DNA of 64,000 nucleotides from a candidate division LCP-89 bacterium B3_LCP (GCA_005223185.1 NJBN01000006.1:1-64000), one strand, 5' to 3'. Counted from the first letter of the stretch, positions 1 through 9,041 are shown. The notes: generated by a model from the sequence alone, not told the origin. A program made the numbers and translations.

Positions 1-46
1 AATTTATTTGAGGCAATCATGCCACCTTTTTATCAGGTGAATCCGG

Positions 47-86
47 GTCTGGGGCTTTCCCCTTCCCCCTGGGGAAAGCCCCAGAC
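47..86. repeat. Perfect hairpin-forming inverted repeat
   Basis: Two perfectly complementary 16-base arms (47-62 and 71-86) flank an 8-base loop (TTCCCCCT). No T-run follows on either strand, so it is not a standard intrinsic terminator. It may be a REP/MITE-like palindrome or an RNA hairpin at the end of a transcript that lies outside the window. No coding gene is visible in 1-425. Confidence 0.7.
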
Positions 87-197
87 ATTGAATACCTCAA
101 GTGTCCGGTAAGTAAGTAACTAATTCAGTCTGACACCACTTTCAACCCTTCCACGAATCCCCAATCCCAAACCCCTAAAACCTATTTCTTGACATCC

Positions 198-324
198 GAC
201 AAATATGTCAACCCGACAAATCTGTCCTACACCTTAACCCACTGTAATCCAGGCAATTATCCCCTAAAAACGACAGAAATGACGGAATTTGAAAATCCCA
301 GCACAGCCACCGACACAAATTGTC
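198..324. promoter_or_regulatory. Cluster of GACA-N4/5-TGTC palindromes (possible operator sites)
   Basis: Three short palindromes of the same form occur in a gene-free stretch: GACAAATATGTC (198-209), GACAAATCTGTC (215-226, 17 bases downstream, about 1.6 helical turns) and GACACAAATTGTC (312-324). A TTGACA box lies at 189-194 but no good -10 element follows at 17 bases. An open frame runs through here on the plus strand, but it has no ribosome site or recognisable protein and ends inside the tRNA terminator. I read the region as non-coding. Operator function is inference from the repetition and symmetry. Confidence 0.3.
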
Positions 325-392
325 ACTTTCCCGCACGAAAGGCGAAAATTCACGCCGCCCCCACCGTCAAATCTGACGGCATCCCAAAATGT

Positions 393-420
393 AAAAAACC
401 CGCTCAAAAAGAACGGGTTT
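393..420 (-). terminator. Intrinsic terminator of the initiator tRNA
   Basis: Read on the minus strand directly after the tRNA: stem AAACCCG / CGGGTTT with an 11-base loop, followed by a run of T. It sits six bases past the tRNA 3' end, as expected for a single-tRNA transcript. Confidence 0.8.
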
Positions 421-425
421 CGTTG

Positions 426-499
<74 letters not shown>

Positions 500-510
500 A
501 TGTGAACCGA

Positions 511-539
511 AATTTAACATATTATTAAGCATAAATCAA
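511..539 (-). promoter_or_regulatory. Promoter of the initiator tRNA
   Basis: On the minus strand TTGATT (539-534), 17 bases, TAAATT (516-511), ending 12 bases before the tRNA 5' end. It fits the TTGACA-N17-TATATT form found repeatedly in this window. Confidence 0.6.
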
Positions 540-664
540 GGGATTTAAGCCTAATTTGCTTTCGATTACGGGGGGGTCATATCACTTCTTTATTGATTCA
601 ACTTCATGGTTGATTTCCACTTCATCACCCACGACTAAACTTCCTATTTCAAACACTTTACTCC

Positions 665-2452
665 CTACTTCATAAGTACCATTTTACCCGTTTTCATAGT
701 CGGGATTGCCTGCCCCAATGGGGCCTCTGACCCTGACGTCTCCAGCCTGTAAATATATATTCCAGACGCCAACCCCGATCCATCGAAAGTGATCTGGTGT
801 GTACCGGGGAGATAATGATCCCGTAGATCGGATTCCCCGAATCCGACGTTACGCCCATTGATATCAAATACATCCAGTTTCACCAAACTTGCAACCGGCA
901 GAGAGAAACTAATAACTGTAATCGGGTTGAACGGGTTGGGATGATTATTCAGTTGAACGTAATCATCAGGTTTAGAAGGCGAATCTCTATCTTCCTGTAT
1001 AGCTTCATCCCAGCCATTCAGTTGCCATTTTGCTGAAGGCGAACTGCTAGATAGAGTTCCCAATTTTTCAAACTCGAAGGATGGATCGTTGCATACAATC
1101 AGCGGAAGATAGGAACCTACATGAGCAGTGTAGGAGTATGTACCTGCAGGCGCCAACCCCGGAACGTATTGATTCAGATCGCGAGCTATAATTTCGGAAG
1201 GAGGGAGGATCAAGCGTTCCCGTTTCAGTAATGGATCAGTAACACTTCCATTTGGCAACGTAGCGTCGATCCAGAAATCGAATGAAATAGTATCAGATTC
1301 CAGGTTCTCCAATTCGACATGAAAGTCGAAAGAACCGCCCGATGCAGGGATTGTTACAGGTGGATTAAACGGTTCAAAGACAAGATTGACATCGACCTGG
1401 TAATCCCAATCATGATTGGGGACGCCGATTGTCGTGCAGTGGATAGCTCCACCCAGCCAGGAGATCCAATAACAATCAACACCGATGACATCCCAATTGG
1501 GTCCCAATGCTGCCTGATAGGTGGCTAAAGCTTGATCATCCAATCCGGGGAATCCATAGATTGGAACCAGCGCCAGACCATTGAAAAGCAGACCGTTGAG
1601 ATAGGTGTACCACCAGGGATCGGGAAGTTGGCATCGGATAACGTTAAAAGGAGTTCCATAGACTGTAGGAATCTGTGCCATGGCTACGGCATGATTTTCA
1701 ACCAGTTGGTAATTAGGATCACTGGTAACAAATTGAGCCACCATGATGGTCGTGTCATTCATGAACTTTGCCCAGCCGTCAATGTGATTCCATTCATCCC
1801 CCTCCAAGCCTTCGAAGATGTAAACAGTATCCTGACCGAAATAATCCTGATAGATCTGGTTGATCTCTTCAATAGTCATATGAGGATTCACATCCAGAAC
1901 ATGGTCGGTCATGATCATGGTGCCATGGCCATCAGTCATCATATTGCCACCCTCGTTCTTGATGTCTGCGCCGTAGTATTCCATGTCCCACAGCTCCTCC
2001 AGGAAATCAGGGAAGTCGTCACAAACCTGCTGACCGTCGAAATACCTCTGGTCAGCAATGGATAGAGTACTGTCATCTTCCCAGACGAACCAGGGTCCAT
2101 AATCTCTTGTCCATTCATTATCCGGTGCGGAAAGATAGTAGATAAACTCTATGTTCTCCCAGGGTACTCCGAAGTTGATCAGATCATTGTAACAATCATC
2201 CGCTTGATTTTCATCAGCCACGCGGATATAGACTACACCATATTCCTGTATGGCATCGATCATCCCTGCCAATGTGGGGAATAGAGGCCCAAATGGAAAC
2301 CAGGGATACCAGGGGTAACTGACAATGATGCCTTCTCGAGGTTCCCATTCGGCATCAAGTGTAACCGGATCGGGTGGCGGTGGAGTAATCCTCGCTGATA
2401 GAGCGCTGGCTAATATCAACAACAGGAGAATCGCAATTGTTATTTGTTTCAT
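665..2452 (-). CDS. Secreted peptidylarginine/agmatine deiminase-family protein with sorting domain
   Basis: About 595 residues. A signal peptide (MKQITIAILLLLILASALSA) is followed by a guanidino-group-modifying domain of the porphyromonad-type deiminase family (PAD_porph). The family catalytic residues can be seen: the Asp of WTRDYGP (about D117), KNEGGN, the His and Asp of HIDGW (about H223) and the nucleophile Cys of GGAIHCTT (about C339). The family hydrolyses peptidyl-arginine or agmatine to citrulline or carbamoyl-putrescine plus ammonia. A linker of about 110 residues and a C-terminal sorting domain (NHPNPFNP...GIYIYRL...KMVLMK) follow, so the enzyme probably acts outside the outer membrane. 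An in-frame ATG lies 30 bases upstream, but it sits at the predicted transcription start. The ATG at 2452 has AAGGAAGAG before it, so I use that. The substrate cannot be told from sequence. Confidence 0.85.
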   Translation of the reverse strand: MKQITIAILLLLILASALSARITPPPPDPVTLDAEWEPREGIIVSYPWYPWFPFGPLFPTLAGMIDAIQEYGVVYIRVADENQADDCYNDLINFGVPWENIEFIYYLSAPDNEWTRDYGPWFVWEDDSTLSIADQRYFDGQQVCDDFPDFLEELWDMEYYGADIKNEGGNMMTDGHGTMIMTDHVLDVNPHMTIEEINQIYQDYFGQDTVYIFEGLEGDEWNHIDGWAKFMNDTTIMVAQFVTSDPNYQLVENHAVAMAQIPTVYGTPFNVIRCQLPDPWWYTYLNGLLFNGLALVPIYGFPGLDDQALATYQAALGPNWDVIGVDCYWISWLGGAIHCTTIGVPNHDWDYQVDVNLVFEPFNPPVTIPASGGSFDFHVELENLESDTISFDFWIDATLPNGSVTDPLLKRERLILPPSEIIARDLNQYVPGLAPAGTYSYTAHVGSYLPLIVCNDPSFEFEKLGTLSSSSPSAKWQLNGWDEAIQEDRDSPSKPDDYVQLNNHPNPFNPITVISFSLPVASLVKLDVFDINGRNVGFGESDLRDHYLPGTHQITFDGSGLASGIYIYRLETSGSEAPLGQAIPTMKTGKMVLMK

Positions 2453-2484
2453 CTTCTCTCTTCCTTGTGGTGGTTGTTTCATAT

Positions 2485-2513
2485 AATTTAGGCATATTAT
2501 ATCATGAAGTCAA
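2485..2513 (-). promoter_or_regulatory. Promoter of the secreted deiminase gene
   Basis: Minus strand TTGACT (2513-2508), 17 bases, TAAATT (2490-2485). The predicted RNA start near 2478 lies inside the upstream in-frame ATG, which supports translation from 2452. Confidence 0.65.
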
Positions 2514-2696
2514 GCACTCGTGAAGAAATATTATTCTTGACAAAACATGAACTATAGAAGTGAGAACCTTAACTTCCTGATAACAGGAACTTTAAAGTTA
2601 TTGATATTACAGGTTGAGTTGATTAAGGGTGGTGAGATTTGATAGCAATCCGTCCGAAGGATGCGGATAATTGAAACTGCTGTGGTGGTCGGCAAA

Positions 2697-2719
2697 GCGG
2701 GGAAAAATCCCCGCCCTAC
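2697..2719. repeat. REP-like palindrome (GCGGGG...CCCCGC-CCTAC)
   Basis: GCGGGG (2697-2702), loop AAAAAT, CCCCGC (2709-2714), then CCTAC. The same design recurs at 56861-56885 inside a coding sequence, also followed by CCTAC. Apart from this element and the promoter at 2485 I see nothing in 2514-2781. Confidence 0.55.
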
Positions 2720-2781
2720 CGCTGAACCTGGTGATGTCTCGAAGCAAGATCCATTGATTACTAAAATAGTAACCGACTTAA

Positions 2782-3135
2782 TTATGAGGAACCTTTTACC
2801 ATTACAGCTACCTGCCTGGCTACATTCTGATTATAATCGAATGCCAGATGCCGGTAGTTGACCAGGTCGATGATGGTGCCGATCAAGCACAGTCCTCCGG
2901 TGAAGAAATACAGCAAACCCATACCTATGTGTCCCAGTAGAAATCTCTGCACTCCCGCGATGACTACCAATCCCAGGCATGCGGTGAGAAGTATCAGCAT
3001 GGGATCCCGGCGACGGGGGCGGTAGGCATTGGCGAACATGTGAGCTTGTTGTTCGTCCATGTCCTGTACAAGTTGTTGGATTAACACCATCTCTTCACCA
3101 TCGAGATCCGGCATAATTTCAATTACTTTTGCCAT
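2782..3135 (-). CDS. TM2-domain membrane protein
   Basis: About 117 residues. An N-terminal acidic region (residues 1-45) ends with RPRRRDP. Two hydrophobic segments follow (about 48-68 and 75-98) with the TM2 pattern: the first helix, a short LGHIGMG turn, the second helix containing FFTGGLCLIGTIIDL. Such proteins sit in the inner membrane and their role is poorly known. I start at MAKVIE (3135) because the longer open frame only adds sequence overlapping the upstream gene. The start overlaps the end of the DUF2752 gene by 17 bases, which implies translational coupling. This pair is common in Bacteroidota-related genomes. Confidence 0.8.
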   Translation of the reverse strand: MAKVIEIMPDLDGEEMVLIQQLVQDMDEQQAHMFANAYRPRRRDPMLILLTACLGLVVIAGVQRFLLGHIGMGLLYFFTGGLCLIGTIIDLVNYRHLAFDYNQNVARQVAVMVKGSS

Positions 3136-3487
3136 GATGTGCTCCTGTATAACTGGTTGATTTATTGAATGATACTGATTTTCGTCTTGAGTTCTTAAAC
3201 AGAGTGAACACACGCCAGAGTAAAACCGTCAGGGCAAACGTTCCCAAAGGGTGTGCCTGAAATGAGCTTACTATATCTCCGTGAAGAAGATATGAAATGG
3301 AGTGCCCTAAACCGCAGCCGGGACAATGTTCGAAACCGAACAGCCGGAAGATGCAGAAACTGTAATGACCGGCGTCCGGATTTGATAAACCTAAATACAA
3401 CAGTGCTGTAATCCAAAGCCCAGCTTCGGTGGGGATGTTCAGTAAACGGTTTATAAAGTTAGCGGGAAACCGATTAAGTTCTTTCAT
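3119..3487 (-). CDS. DUF2752 membrane protein
   Basis: About 122 residues. The DUF2752 signature is clear: a short helix, then CIFRLFGFEHCPGCGLGHSI, a segment with HGD and HPLG, and a second transmembrane helix (TFALTVLLWRVFTLF). Conserved Cys residues in HCPGCGLG suggest metal or disulfide chemistry, but no function is established for the family. The start at MKELNRF (3487) lies just past the stop of the CNNM gene and is preferred over a start nine codons upstream that overlaps it. It is coupled to the TM2 gene downstream. Confidence 0.8.
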   Translation of the reverse strand: MKELNRFPANFINRLLNIPTEAGLWITALLYLGLSNPDAGHYSFCIFRLFGFEHCPGCGLGHSISYLLHGDIVSSFQAHPLGTFALTVLLWRVFTLFKNSRRKSVSFNKSTSYTGAHHGKSN

Positions 3488-3488
3488 T

Positions 3489-4703
3489 TTAATCAGCCGA
3501 TACTTCCAGTACAATTACCCGTATTTTAGTGCGTGTAGCCTTAATTATTATGAAGCTATTTTCTTCTATTTTGATCGTCTCGCCTTCTTTAGGGATTCGA
3601 CCCAGAGTTTCCACCAGATATCCACCCAGGGTTTCGTAGTCACCTTCAGGAATTTGAAGATTCAGGCGGTGGTTAATCTCTTCGACCTCCATGCGGGCGG
3701 ATATTACCCAGCGATTTTTGCTAAGATGTTGAATACTGAACTTAGTTTGATCGTATTCATCTTCAATTTCGCCGGTCAGTTCTTCGATGAAATCTTCTAT
3801 AGTGACTATTCCGGACGTTCCACCCCATTCATCTAATATTATTGCGATTGACTGTCGGGCAGACCGCAAATCACGGAAAATTCTCCAAGCCCTCTTCTGA
3901 TCGGGAAAGAACGCTACAGGACGAATAATGGAACTGAGATCAGCAGGCTTTTCGAAAAGATCTCGAGCATATACTACACCGATAATATGATCAACGTCCT
4001 TTAGGTAAATAGGGATCTTTGAGAAACCGGAGGAGATTGCAGTCTGGCGTAAATCATCCAGTGTGGCGGACTCATCAAGAGCTATCATTTCGGTTCTGGG
4101 GGTCATAACTTCATGAGCGCTAAGCGAGTGGAATTGCAGTATTCTAGTGATATGCGTTTCCTGTTGTGCTTTCAGCATTCCATCCTTGGCTCCTTCTCTT
4201 ATCAGGATTTCCAGATCGCGACGGGTAAAAAGTTGGCGGATTTCGGATCGATCCATACCGAATATCGTTAGGATCATAGAGCTTATCCAGCCGTAAAAGA
4301 CAATTAAGGGGAATAGGATAATTCTGAAGACTACTAATAATGGTGCCACCCTACGGGAAGCGGGGTCAGCCAGATCCCGCCCCATTGATTTGGGCACTAT
4401 TTCACCAAAGATCAGAATGGTTATTGTAGCAATTGGCGTTATCCAGACAGAGGGAACCCCACGTTCGATTAAATAAACAGCCAGCACTGATGAGAACGCA
4501 ATATTCACCAGATTATTTCCTACCAATGTGGTTAATACAAAACGGGTCGGTTTTATCAGGAACCACTGAGCCGATTTTGCACCAGTCAGTCCCCTGTGGG
4601 CAAAGCCTTCAAGCCTAATGCGATTGACCGACAAAAAGACAGTTTCTGTACCGGCGAAAAAGCCTGATAAAATCAGGAAGATTATAATCAGCCAGAGATC
4701 CAT
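3489..4703 (-). CDS. CNNM/CBS-domain transporter (HlyC/CorC family)
   Basis: 404 residues. The N-terminal CNNM membrane domain (about 1-190, four hydrophobic helices, start MDLWLIIIFLILSGFFAGTE) is followed by a CBS pair (about 200-315, with the typical VMTPRTEM and GVVYARDLF motifs) and a C-terminal CorC_HlyC domain (about 325-404, including GDYETLGGYLVETLGRIP). The family is linked to magnesium or cobalt efflux and sodium-coupled divalent transport. CBS domains usually sense adenine nucleotides. The stop of the YigZ-like gene shares base 4703 with the first base of this ATG, so the two genes are likely co-transcribed with dnaE. Confidence 0.9.
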   Translation of the reverse strand: MDLWLIIIFLILSGFFAGTETVFLSVNRIRLEGFAHRGLTGAKSAQWFLIKPTRFVLTTLVGNNLVNIAFSSVLAVYLIERGVPSVWITPIATITILIFGEIVPKSMGRDLADPASRRVAPLLVVFRIILFPLIVFYGWISSMILTIFGMDRSEIRQLFTRRDLEILIREGAKDGMLKAQQETHITRILQFHSLSAHEVMTPRTEMIALDESATLDDLRQTAISSGFSKIPIYLKDVDHIIGVVYARDLFEKPADLSSIIRPVAFFPDQKRAWRIFRDLRSARQSIAIILDEWGGTSGIVTIEDFIEELTGEIEDEYDQTKFSIQHLSKNRWVISARMEVEEINHRLNLQIPEGDYETLGGYLVETLGRIPKEGETIKIEENSFIIIKATRTKIRVIVLEVSAD

Positions 4704-5308
4704 CAGGAATAATCCGAAAATATCGATGATCCAAAACGGTTCAGAAGAGCTTCCCGACAGGATTGATAGTGACTCATGCCGATGGATAAACTGATCCGGG
4801 CTTTCAGGTCGTATGAAATGGAAGCAACTTCCGCGCCGAATTTTGCGGCGATAGTTTTAGCTGTGTTCACCTGTTCAACTGCCAGAATCAGGTCGAGATT
4901 GGAACAGTTCTGTTTGGTTTGCACGCCTGCTTGTTCAAGGGTCAGGTGAGCGCATTGGGAAAAAGCACGCGCCAAGCCACCCTTTCCTAACTTGGTTCCG
5001 CCGAAATAGCGGACGATAACCACCTGCACGTCGTAAAGATCAGCAGCTTGGATTTCTTTAAGGATAGAGATGCCGGAAGTGCCTCGTGGTTCTCCGTCAT
5101 CGGATGAACGTTCTAAACCATTAGCCAACCGAAAGGCGAAGGGCTGGTGAGTAGCGTCATGACGCTCTTTCTTAAGTTCAGCTCTCCTAAGATCCGCTTC
5201 GTCCTTAGTACTCACAGCATGAACAAAACCGATGAAGCGGCTGCCTTTTACTCTGGTAGAGGCGTGTCCTTGACGGGCGATGGTTAGATATTTGTCGGGA
5301 GTGGGCAT
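4703..5308 (-). CDS. YigZ/IMPACT family protein
   Basis: About 201 residues, the usual family length. The N-terminal UPF0029 domain carries SRFIGFVHAV, DDGEPRGTSG and RYFGGTKLGKGGLARAF, the three family motifs. The C-terminal half is the DUF1949-like ferredoxin-fold domain. The bacterial members are conserved but their biochemical role is not settled; the eukaryotic relative IMPACT modulates GCN2 signalling. A start 14 codons upstream (5350) would overlap the Cys-rich gene. The ATG at 5308 gives the usual N-terminus, though no strong ribosome site precedes it. Confidence 0.85.
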   Translation of the reverse strand: MPTPDKYLTIARQGHASTRVKGSRFIGFVHAVSTKDEADLRRAELKKERHDATHQPFAFRLANGLERSSDDGEPRGTSGISILKEIQAADLYDVQVVIVRYFGGTKLGKGGLARAFSQCAHLTLEQAGVQTKQNCSNLDLILAVEQVNTAKTIAAKFGAEVASISYDLKARISLSIGMSHYQSCREALLNRFGSSIFSDYS

Positions 5309-5330
5309 GAGGATTAAAACGCTTTCTCGT

Positions 5331-5528
5331 TTACCTGAGCATTCCCACACCTGGCGGAAACTTACACTTCTGATATTTCTCCACGTTGCTGTCGTCTTCT
5401 GTGCAGATTAAACCGCCAAACTTATAGCACTGTTCTTTGGGATCAGGAAAGCGCGCCTTAGCACAGTGCATGCAGACTAAACCGGGGTTATCGGACTGCA
5501 GATCGGTGCTTGTTTGATGATGATCCAT
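5331..5528 (-). CDS. Small Cys-rich protein of unknown function
   Basis: About 65 residues, not recognised. It contains one CMHC pair and three further Cys residues spaced like a small metal-binding or Fe-S knuckle (C-x2-C, then C, C, C over about 35 residues). The start at MDHHQ (5528) has AGAGGGA six bases upstream. The open frame 5' extension uses TTG. The first 41 bases overlap the end of dnaE in another frame, and the end lies 22 bases before the YigZ-like start, so it fits as a coupled operon gene. No signal peptide or membrane segment. Confidence 0.55.
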   Translation of the reverse strand: MDHHQTSTDLQSDNPGLVCMHCAKARFPDPKEQCYKFGGLICTEDDSNVEKYQKCKFPPGVGMLR

Positions 5529-8500
5529 TGTTCCCTCTTGCAACTAAGTGTACATTTCCCTGGCCCACCAGCTTTTCCAGTGAATCTATGAGGTGATCTC
5601 CAAGTTTCAATTGGAAGTTTTCTGCTAAGTACTGTCTATCTCCGTTCTCTCCGCCGGTCAAGCGGATGTATAGAGGCAGATTTCCTGGATGCTGCGTACA
5701 CAATCTCTCTATCCTTTCGGCTAAATCCGGACCGTTTTCGTTGCGATCTAATTGAATTTCAATGCCCTTCGCCAGACGTGAACGCGCGGTTTCCAATGGA
5801 AAAGCATCTTCAGCGATGACCTTGACGGCTTCGTTTTCCCGGGTGGAGCAACGTCCCGTTACCACAAGCGTAGCGTCTTTGACCACAATGCTGTTCAGTT
5901 TCTCCAGCGCATCAGAGAAGAAAATTAATTCCAGCGAACCAGTGAAATCCACCAGAGTGACAAAAGCCATGGGACGGCCGTTTTTATCAGTTAATCTGCG
6001 TATATCACTGATATAACCGATCAGACGCACCGGTTGAGAATCAGCGGCTTGATCCATTTCACTGAAAGGCAGGTGAGAGAAACTGGCGACTTCCAATCGG
6101 TAAGGTTCCAGCGGATGGGTTGACAGGAAGAACCCCAGAGCGTCTTTCTCTAAAATCTGCATTTCGGTACTAGACCAGGGTTCGACTTCGGGCAGGGCTA
6201 AAGGTGATGGAGGTTGAAAGTCTGCACTGTCCACATCGAAAAGAGATTCCTGGCCGCGCGATTTTTCTTCCCGCATCTGCTGACCATAACGCAAAACGTC
6301 ATCTAAGGCAGCTTTCATTTGGGCGCGATGCCCTTCTAAAGAATCACAAGCGCCTGCTTGAATAAGGCTTTCCAGAACTTTACGGTTGACCTTCTGTCCG
6401 TCCACTCGTTCTACAATATCGTACAGCGAGCGAAACGCACCCTGATCTTCCCGTGCTTCGACAATCATATTGACTGCAGCCACGCTGGAATGTTTAATAG
6501 CTCCCAGTCCAAAGCGGATACCGTCATCCTCAACTGTAAACTTTGAATAACTGCGGTTGACGTCCGGCGGATAAACAGGAATATCTAAACGCTGGCATTC
6601 ATCCACTAAAAGGAGGATGCGGTCGGAATCGTTCATCTCCGAAGTCAAGCAGGCAGCTAAAAATTCTGCGGTGTGATGGGCTTTCAAGTAAGCAGTCTGA
6701 TAAGCAACCAGCGCATATCCTGCTGAATGGCTTTTGTTGAAGCCGTAGGAAGCAAATCTTTCGATGTAATCGTAGATTTCGCTTGAGATTTTCTCATTGA
6801 TGCCCTTATCCTTCGCACCTTGAATGAATTCACCCTTCAAGCGCTGCATTTCAGCGATCTTTTTCTTACCCATAGCACGTCGGAGTATATCCGACTTACC
6901 CAAAGAGAAACCTGCGACGTCAGATGCGATGCGGATGACCTGTTCCTGATAGACAATGATCCCGTAAGTCTCTTCCAAGATCGGTTTTAGCAAGGGGTGG
7001 AGGTAACTGATCTCTTCCTGACCGTGCCGGCGAGCGATGTAGGTGCTGATCATCTCCATGGGGCCCGGGCGGTACAGGGCATTCATAGCGATCAATCCGT
7101 GAAGGCGCTGCGGTTGCAGTCTCGCTAAATTTTCCTTCATACCGGAACTTTCAAACTGGAAAATGCCGACCGTGCCTTTTTCGGCGAAAAGTTTGAATGT
7201 ATCAGGATCATTCAGGGGGACGTCATCGATATTTAGGTCTATACCCTTATTCCGCAGTGCTGTCAGAGTGTCATCAATTACAGTAAGGGTGCGCAGCCCC
7301 AGGAAGTCCATCTTTAACAGACCGATGGTGTCCAGCCACTTCATGTCCCACTGAGTGGTGGTTTCACCAGTTTCAGCAGCTTTAAACAGGGGCACATAAT
7401 CCTGTAGATCCCCCGGAGCAATAACTACACCTGCGGCATGTGTAGAGGCGTTACGATGAACGCCTTCAAGTACTTTGCTGATACTGATGAGCTTGCCGTA
7501 ATCGGGATTGGATTCGACCAGGGAACGGAATTCGGGCGCTTCATCCAGAGTGCGTTCTAAGGTTATACCCAGAATTGGGGGGATTAATTTTGCCAGCCGA
7601 TCAACCTCGCTGTAGGGAATTCCCATGACCCGCCCCACGTCACGCACAACGGCGCGCGCCAGCATCTTGCCGAAAGTAATGATCTGGGTGACAGAATCGT
7701 CTCCATACTTACTGCGGACGTAATCTATAACTTCACCGCGCCTGTTATCAGCGAAGTCTATGTCTATGTCTGGCGGGGAGACTCGTTCGGGGTTCAGAAA
7801 CCGTTCGAAGAGGAGATCATACTTGAGGGGATCTATGTTGGTGATACGCAGACTGTAAGCAACCAGGCTACCCGCGGCTGAACCTCTTCCCGGTCCCACG
7901 GGGATTTTATGTTCCCTGGCGAAATCAACAAAATCCTTTACAACCAAGAAATAACCGGAGAAGCCTAACTGCCGGATGATTGCGATCTCATGCTTGAGTC
8001 TGTCAACCGCTTCTTGTGAGGGCTCAGGGTAACGTTGCTTTAATCCCGCCCAGCTTATCTTTTCAAAATACTCATCGGCGCTGGATCCTTCTTCGGATGG
8101 AATGGGAAAAGCGGGGAAATGTTGTTTGCCGAAGCTGAGTTCTAAGTTGCACTTTTCAGCGACTTCTAAAGTAATTTCCAGAGTTTCGGGCATGTCCCTA
8201 AAGAGCGCTTCCATCTCTTGAGGGCTGCGCAGGTGATATCCGGCACCGGAGAATTTCAACCTCTGTGGATCAGCCAGGGTTTTTCCTGACTGGATGCACA
8301 GCAGGGCATCATGAGCTTCGTCGTGTTCTTTACGGAGATAATGGACGTCGTTGGTGGCAACCAGTTTGAGGTCCAATTTCTTTCCCAGTTCAATTAGAGC
8401 GTTCAGGGCAATAGCTTCATCATTTATACCGTGGTTCTGTACTTCAAGGTAGAAATCTCCGTTAAACAATTCTTTCATTCGGGCTGTGGTTGCTTCAGCC

Positions 8501-8964
8501 TCTTTCACTCTATTCTGCAGCAGCAGTTGGGGAATCTGCCCCTTAAGACAAGCGGTAAGGCATATCAACCCTTCGTGATATTTTTCCAACAGCTCCCAAT
8601 CAATTCGGGGACGGTAATAAAAACCTTCTAAATAAGCTAGCGAGCTCAGTTTGATCAGGTTATGATAACCAGCCTCATCCTTTGCCAGAAGTACCAGGTG
8701 ATATGAAGTATCCTTGATACCGGCAGAAACATTCCGGTCCTGGCGTTTACCGGGCGCCATATATATTTCGATACCGATGATTGGTTTAATCCCGGCTTTT
8801 AAGGCTTCCTGATAGAATTCTATCGCTCCGAACATGTTGCCGTGGTCGGTTAACGCTAGAGCAGGCATTTCCATTTCCCTGGATAGTCGCACCAGATCTC
8901 TGACCTTGGCGGCGCCATCCAAAAGCGAATAATCGGAGTGGGTGTGCAGATGAACGAAACTCAT
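5488..8964 (-). CDS. dnaE: DNA polymerase III subunit alpha
   Basis: 1158 residues, normal length for a DnaE1-type replicative polymerase. The PHP domain opens the protein (FVHLHTHSDYSLLDG, residues 3-17) and retains its His and Asp residues. The palm contains GPGRGSAAGSLVAY (357-370) and the catalytic aspartates in PDIDIDFAD (D399, D401, D403); MDFLGLRTL holds the third catalytic Asp region. The beta-clamp/OB region follows near 960-1040 (VRLIGYISDIRRL). It synthesises the chromosome in the replisome. Its promoter is at 9042-9070. Confidence 0.97.
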   Translation of the reverse strand: MSFVHLHTHSDYSLLDGAAKVRDLVRLSREMEMPALALTDHGNMFGAIEFYQEALKAGIKPIIGIEIYMAPGKRQDRNVSAGIKDTSYHLVLLAKDEAGYHNLIKLSSLAYLEGFYYRPRIDWELLEKYHEGLICLTACLKGQIPQLLLQNRVKEAEATTARMKELFNGDFYLEVQNHGINDEAIALNALIELGKKLDLKLVATNDVHYLRKEHDEAHDALLCIQSGKTLADPQRLKFSGAGYHLRSPQEMEALFRDMPETLEITLEVAEKCNLELSFGKQHFPAFPIPSEEGSSADEYFEKISWAGLKQRYPEPSQEAVDRLKHEIAIIRQLGFSGYFLVVKDFVDFAREHKIPVGPGRGSAAGSLVAYSLRITNIDPLKYDLLFERFLNPERVSPPDIDIDFADNRRGEVIDYVRSKYGDDSVTQIITFGKMLARAVVRDVGRVMGIPYSEVDRLAKLIPPILGITLERTLDEAPEFRSLVESNPDYGKLISISKVLEGVHRNASTHAAGVVIAPGDLQDYVPLFKAAETGETTTQWDMKWLDTIGLLKMDFLGLRTLTVIDDTLTALRNKGIDLNIDDVPLNDPDTFKLFAEKGTVGIFQFESSGMKENLARLQPQRLHGLIAMNALYRPGPMEMISTYIARRHGQEEISYLHPLLKPILEETYGIIVYQEQVIRIASDVAGFSLGKSDILRRAMGKKKIAEMQRLKGEFIQGAKDKGINEKISSEIYDYIERFASYGFNKSHSAGYALVAYQTAYLKAHHTAEFLAACLTSEMNDSDRILLLVDECQRLDIPVYPPDVNRSYSKFTVEDDGIRFGLGAIKHSSVAAVNMIVEAREDQGAFRSLYDIVERVDGQKVNRKVLESLIQAGACDSLEGHRAQMKAALDDVLRYGQQMREEKSRGQESLFDVDSADFQPPSPLALPEVEPWSSTEMQILEKDALGFFLSTHPLEPYRLEVASFSHLPFSEMDQAADSQPVRLIGYISDIRRLTDKNGRPMAFVTLVDFTGSLELIFFSDALEKLNSIVVKDATLVVTGRCSTRENEAVKVIAEDAFPLETARSRLAKGIEIQLDRNENGPDLAERIERLCTQHPGNLPLYIRLTGGENGDRQYLAENFQLKLGDHLIDSLEKLVGQGNVHLVARGNNGSSSNKHRSAVR

Positions 8965-9041
8965 GGAAGGAATGTGTTAGGGTTGTGAGCGTAACTGTAT
9001 GGTTATCAGTATAATGCGATTATGTGTGAATTGCTGTAGAT

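Noticed and set aside
1532-2065. Open frame of 177 codons opposite the deiminase gene
   Set aside because: It is antisense to a gene with clear catalytic motifs and has no motif of its own.
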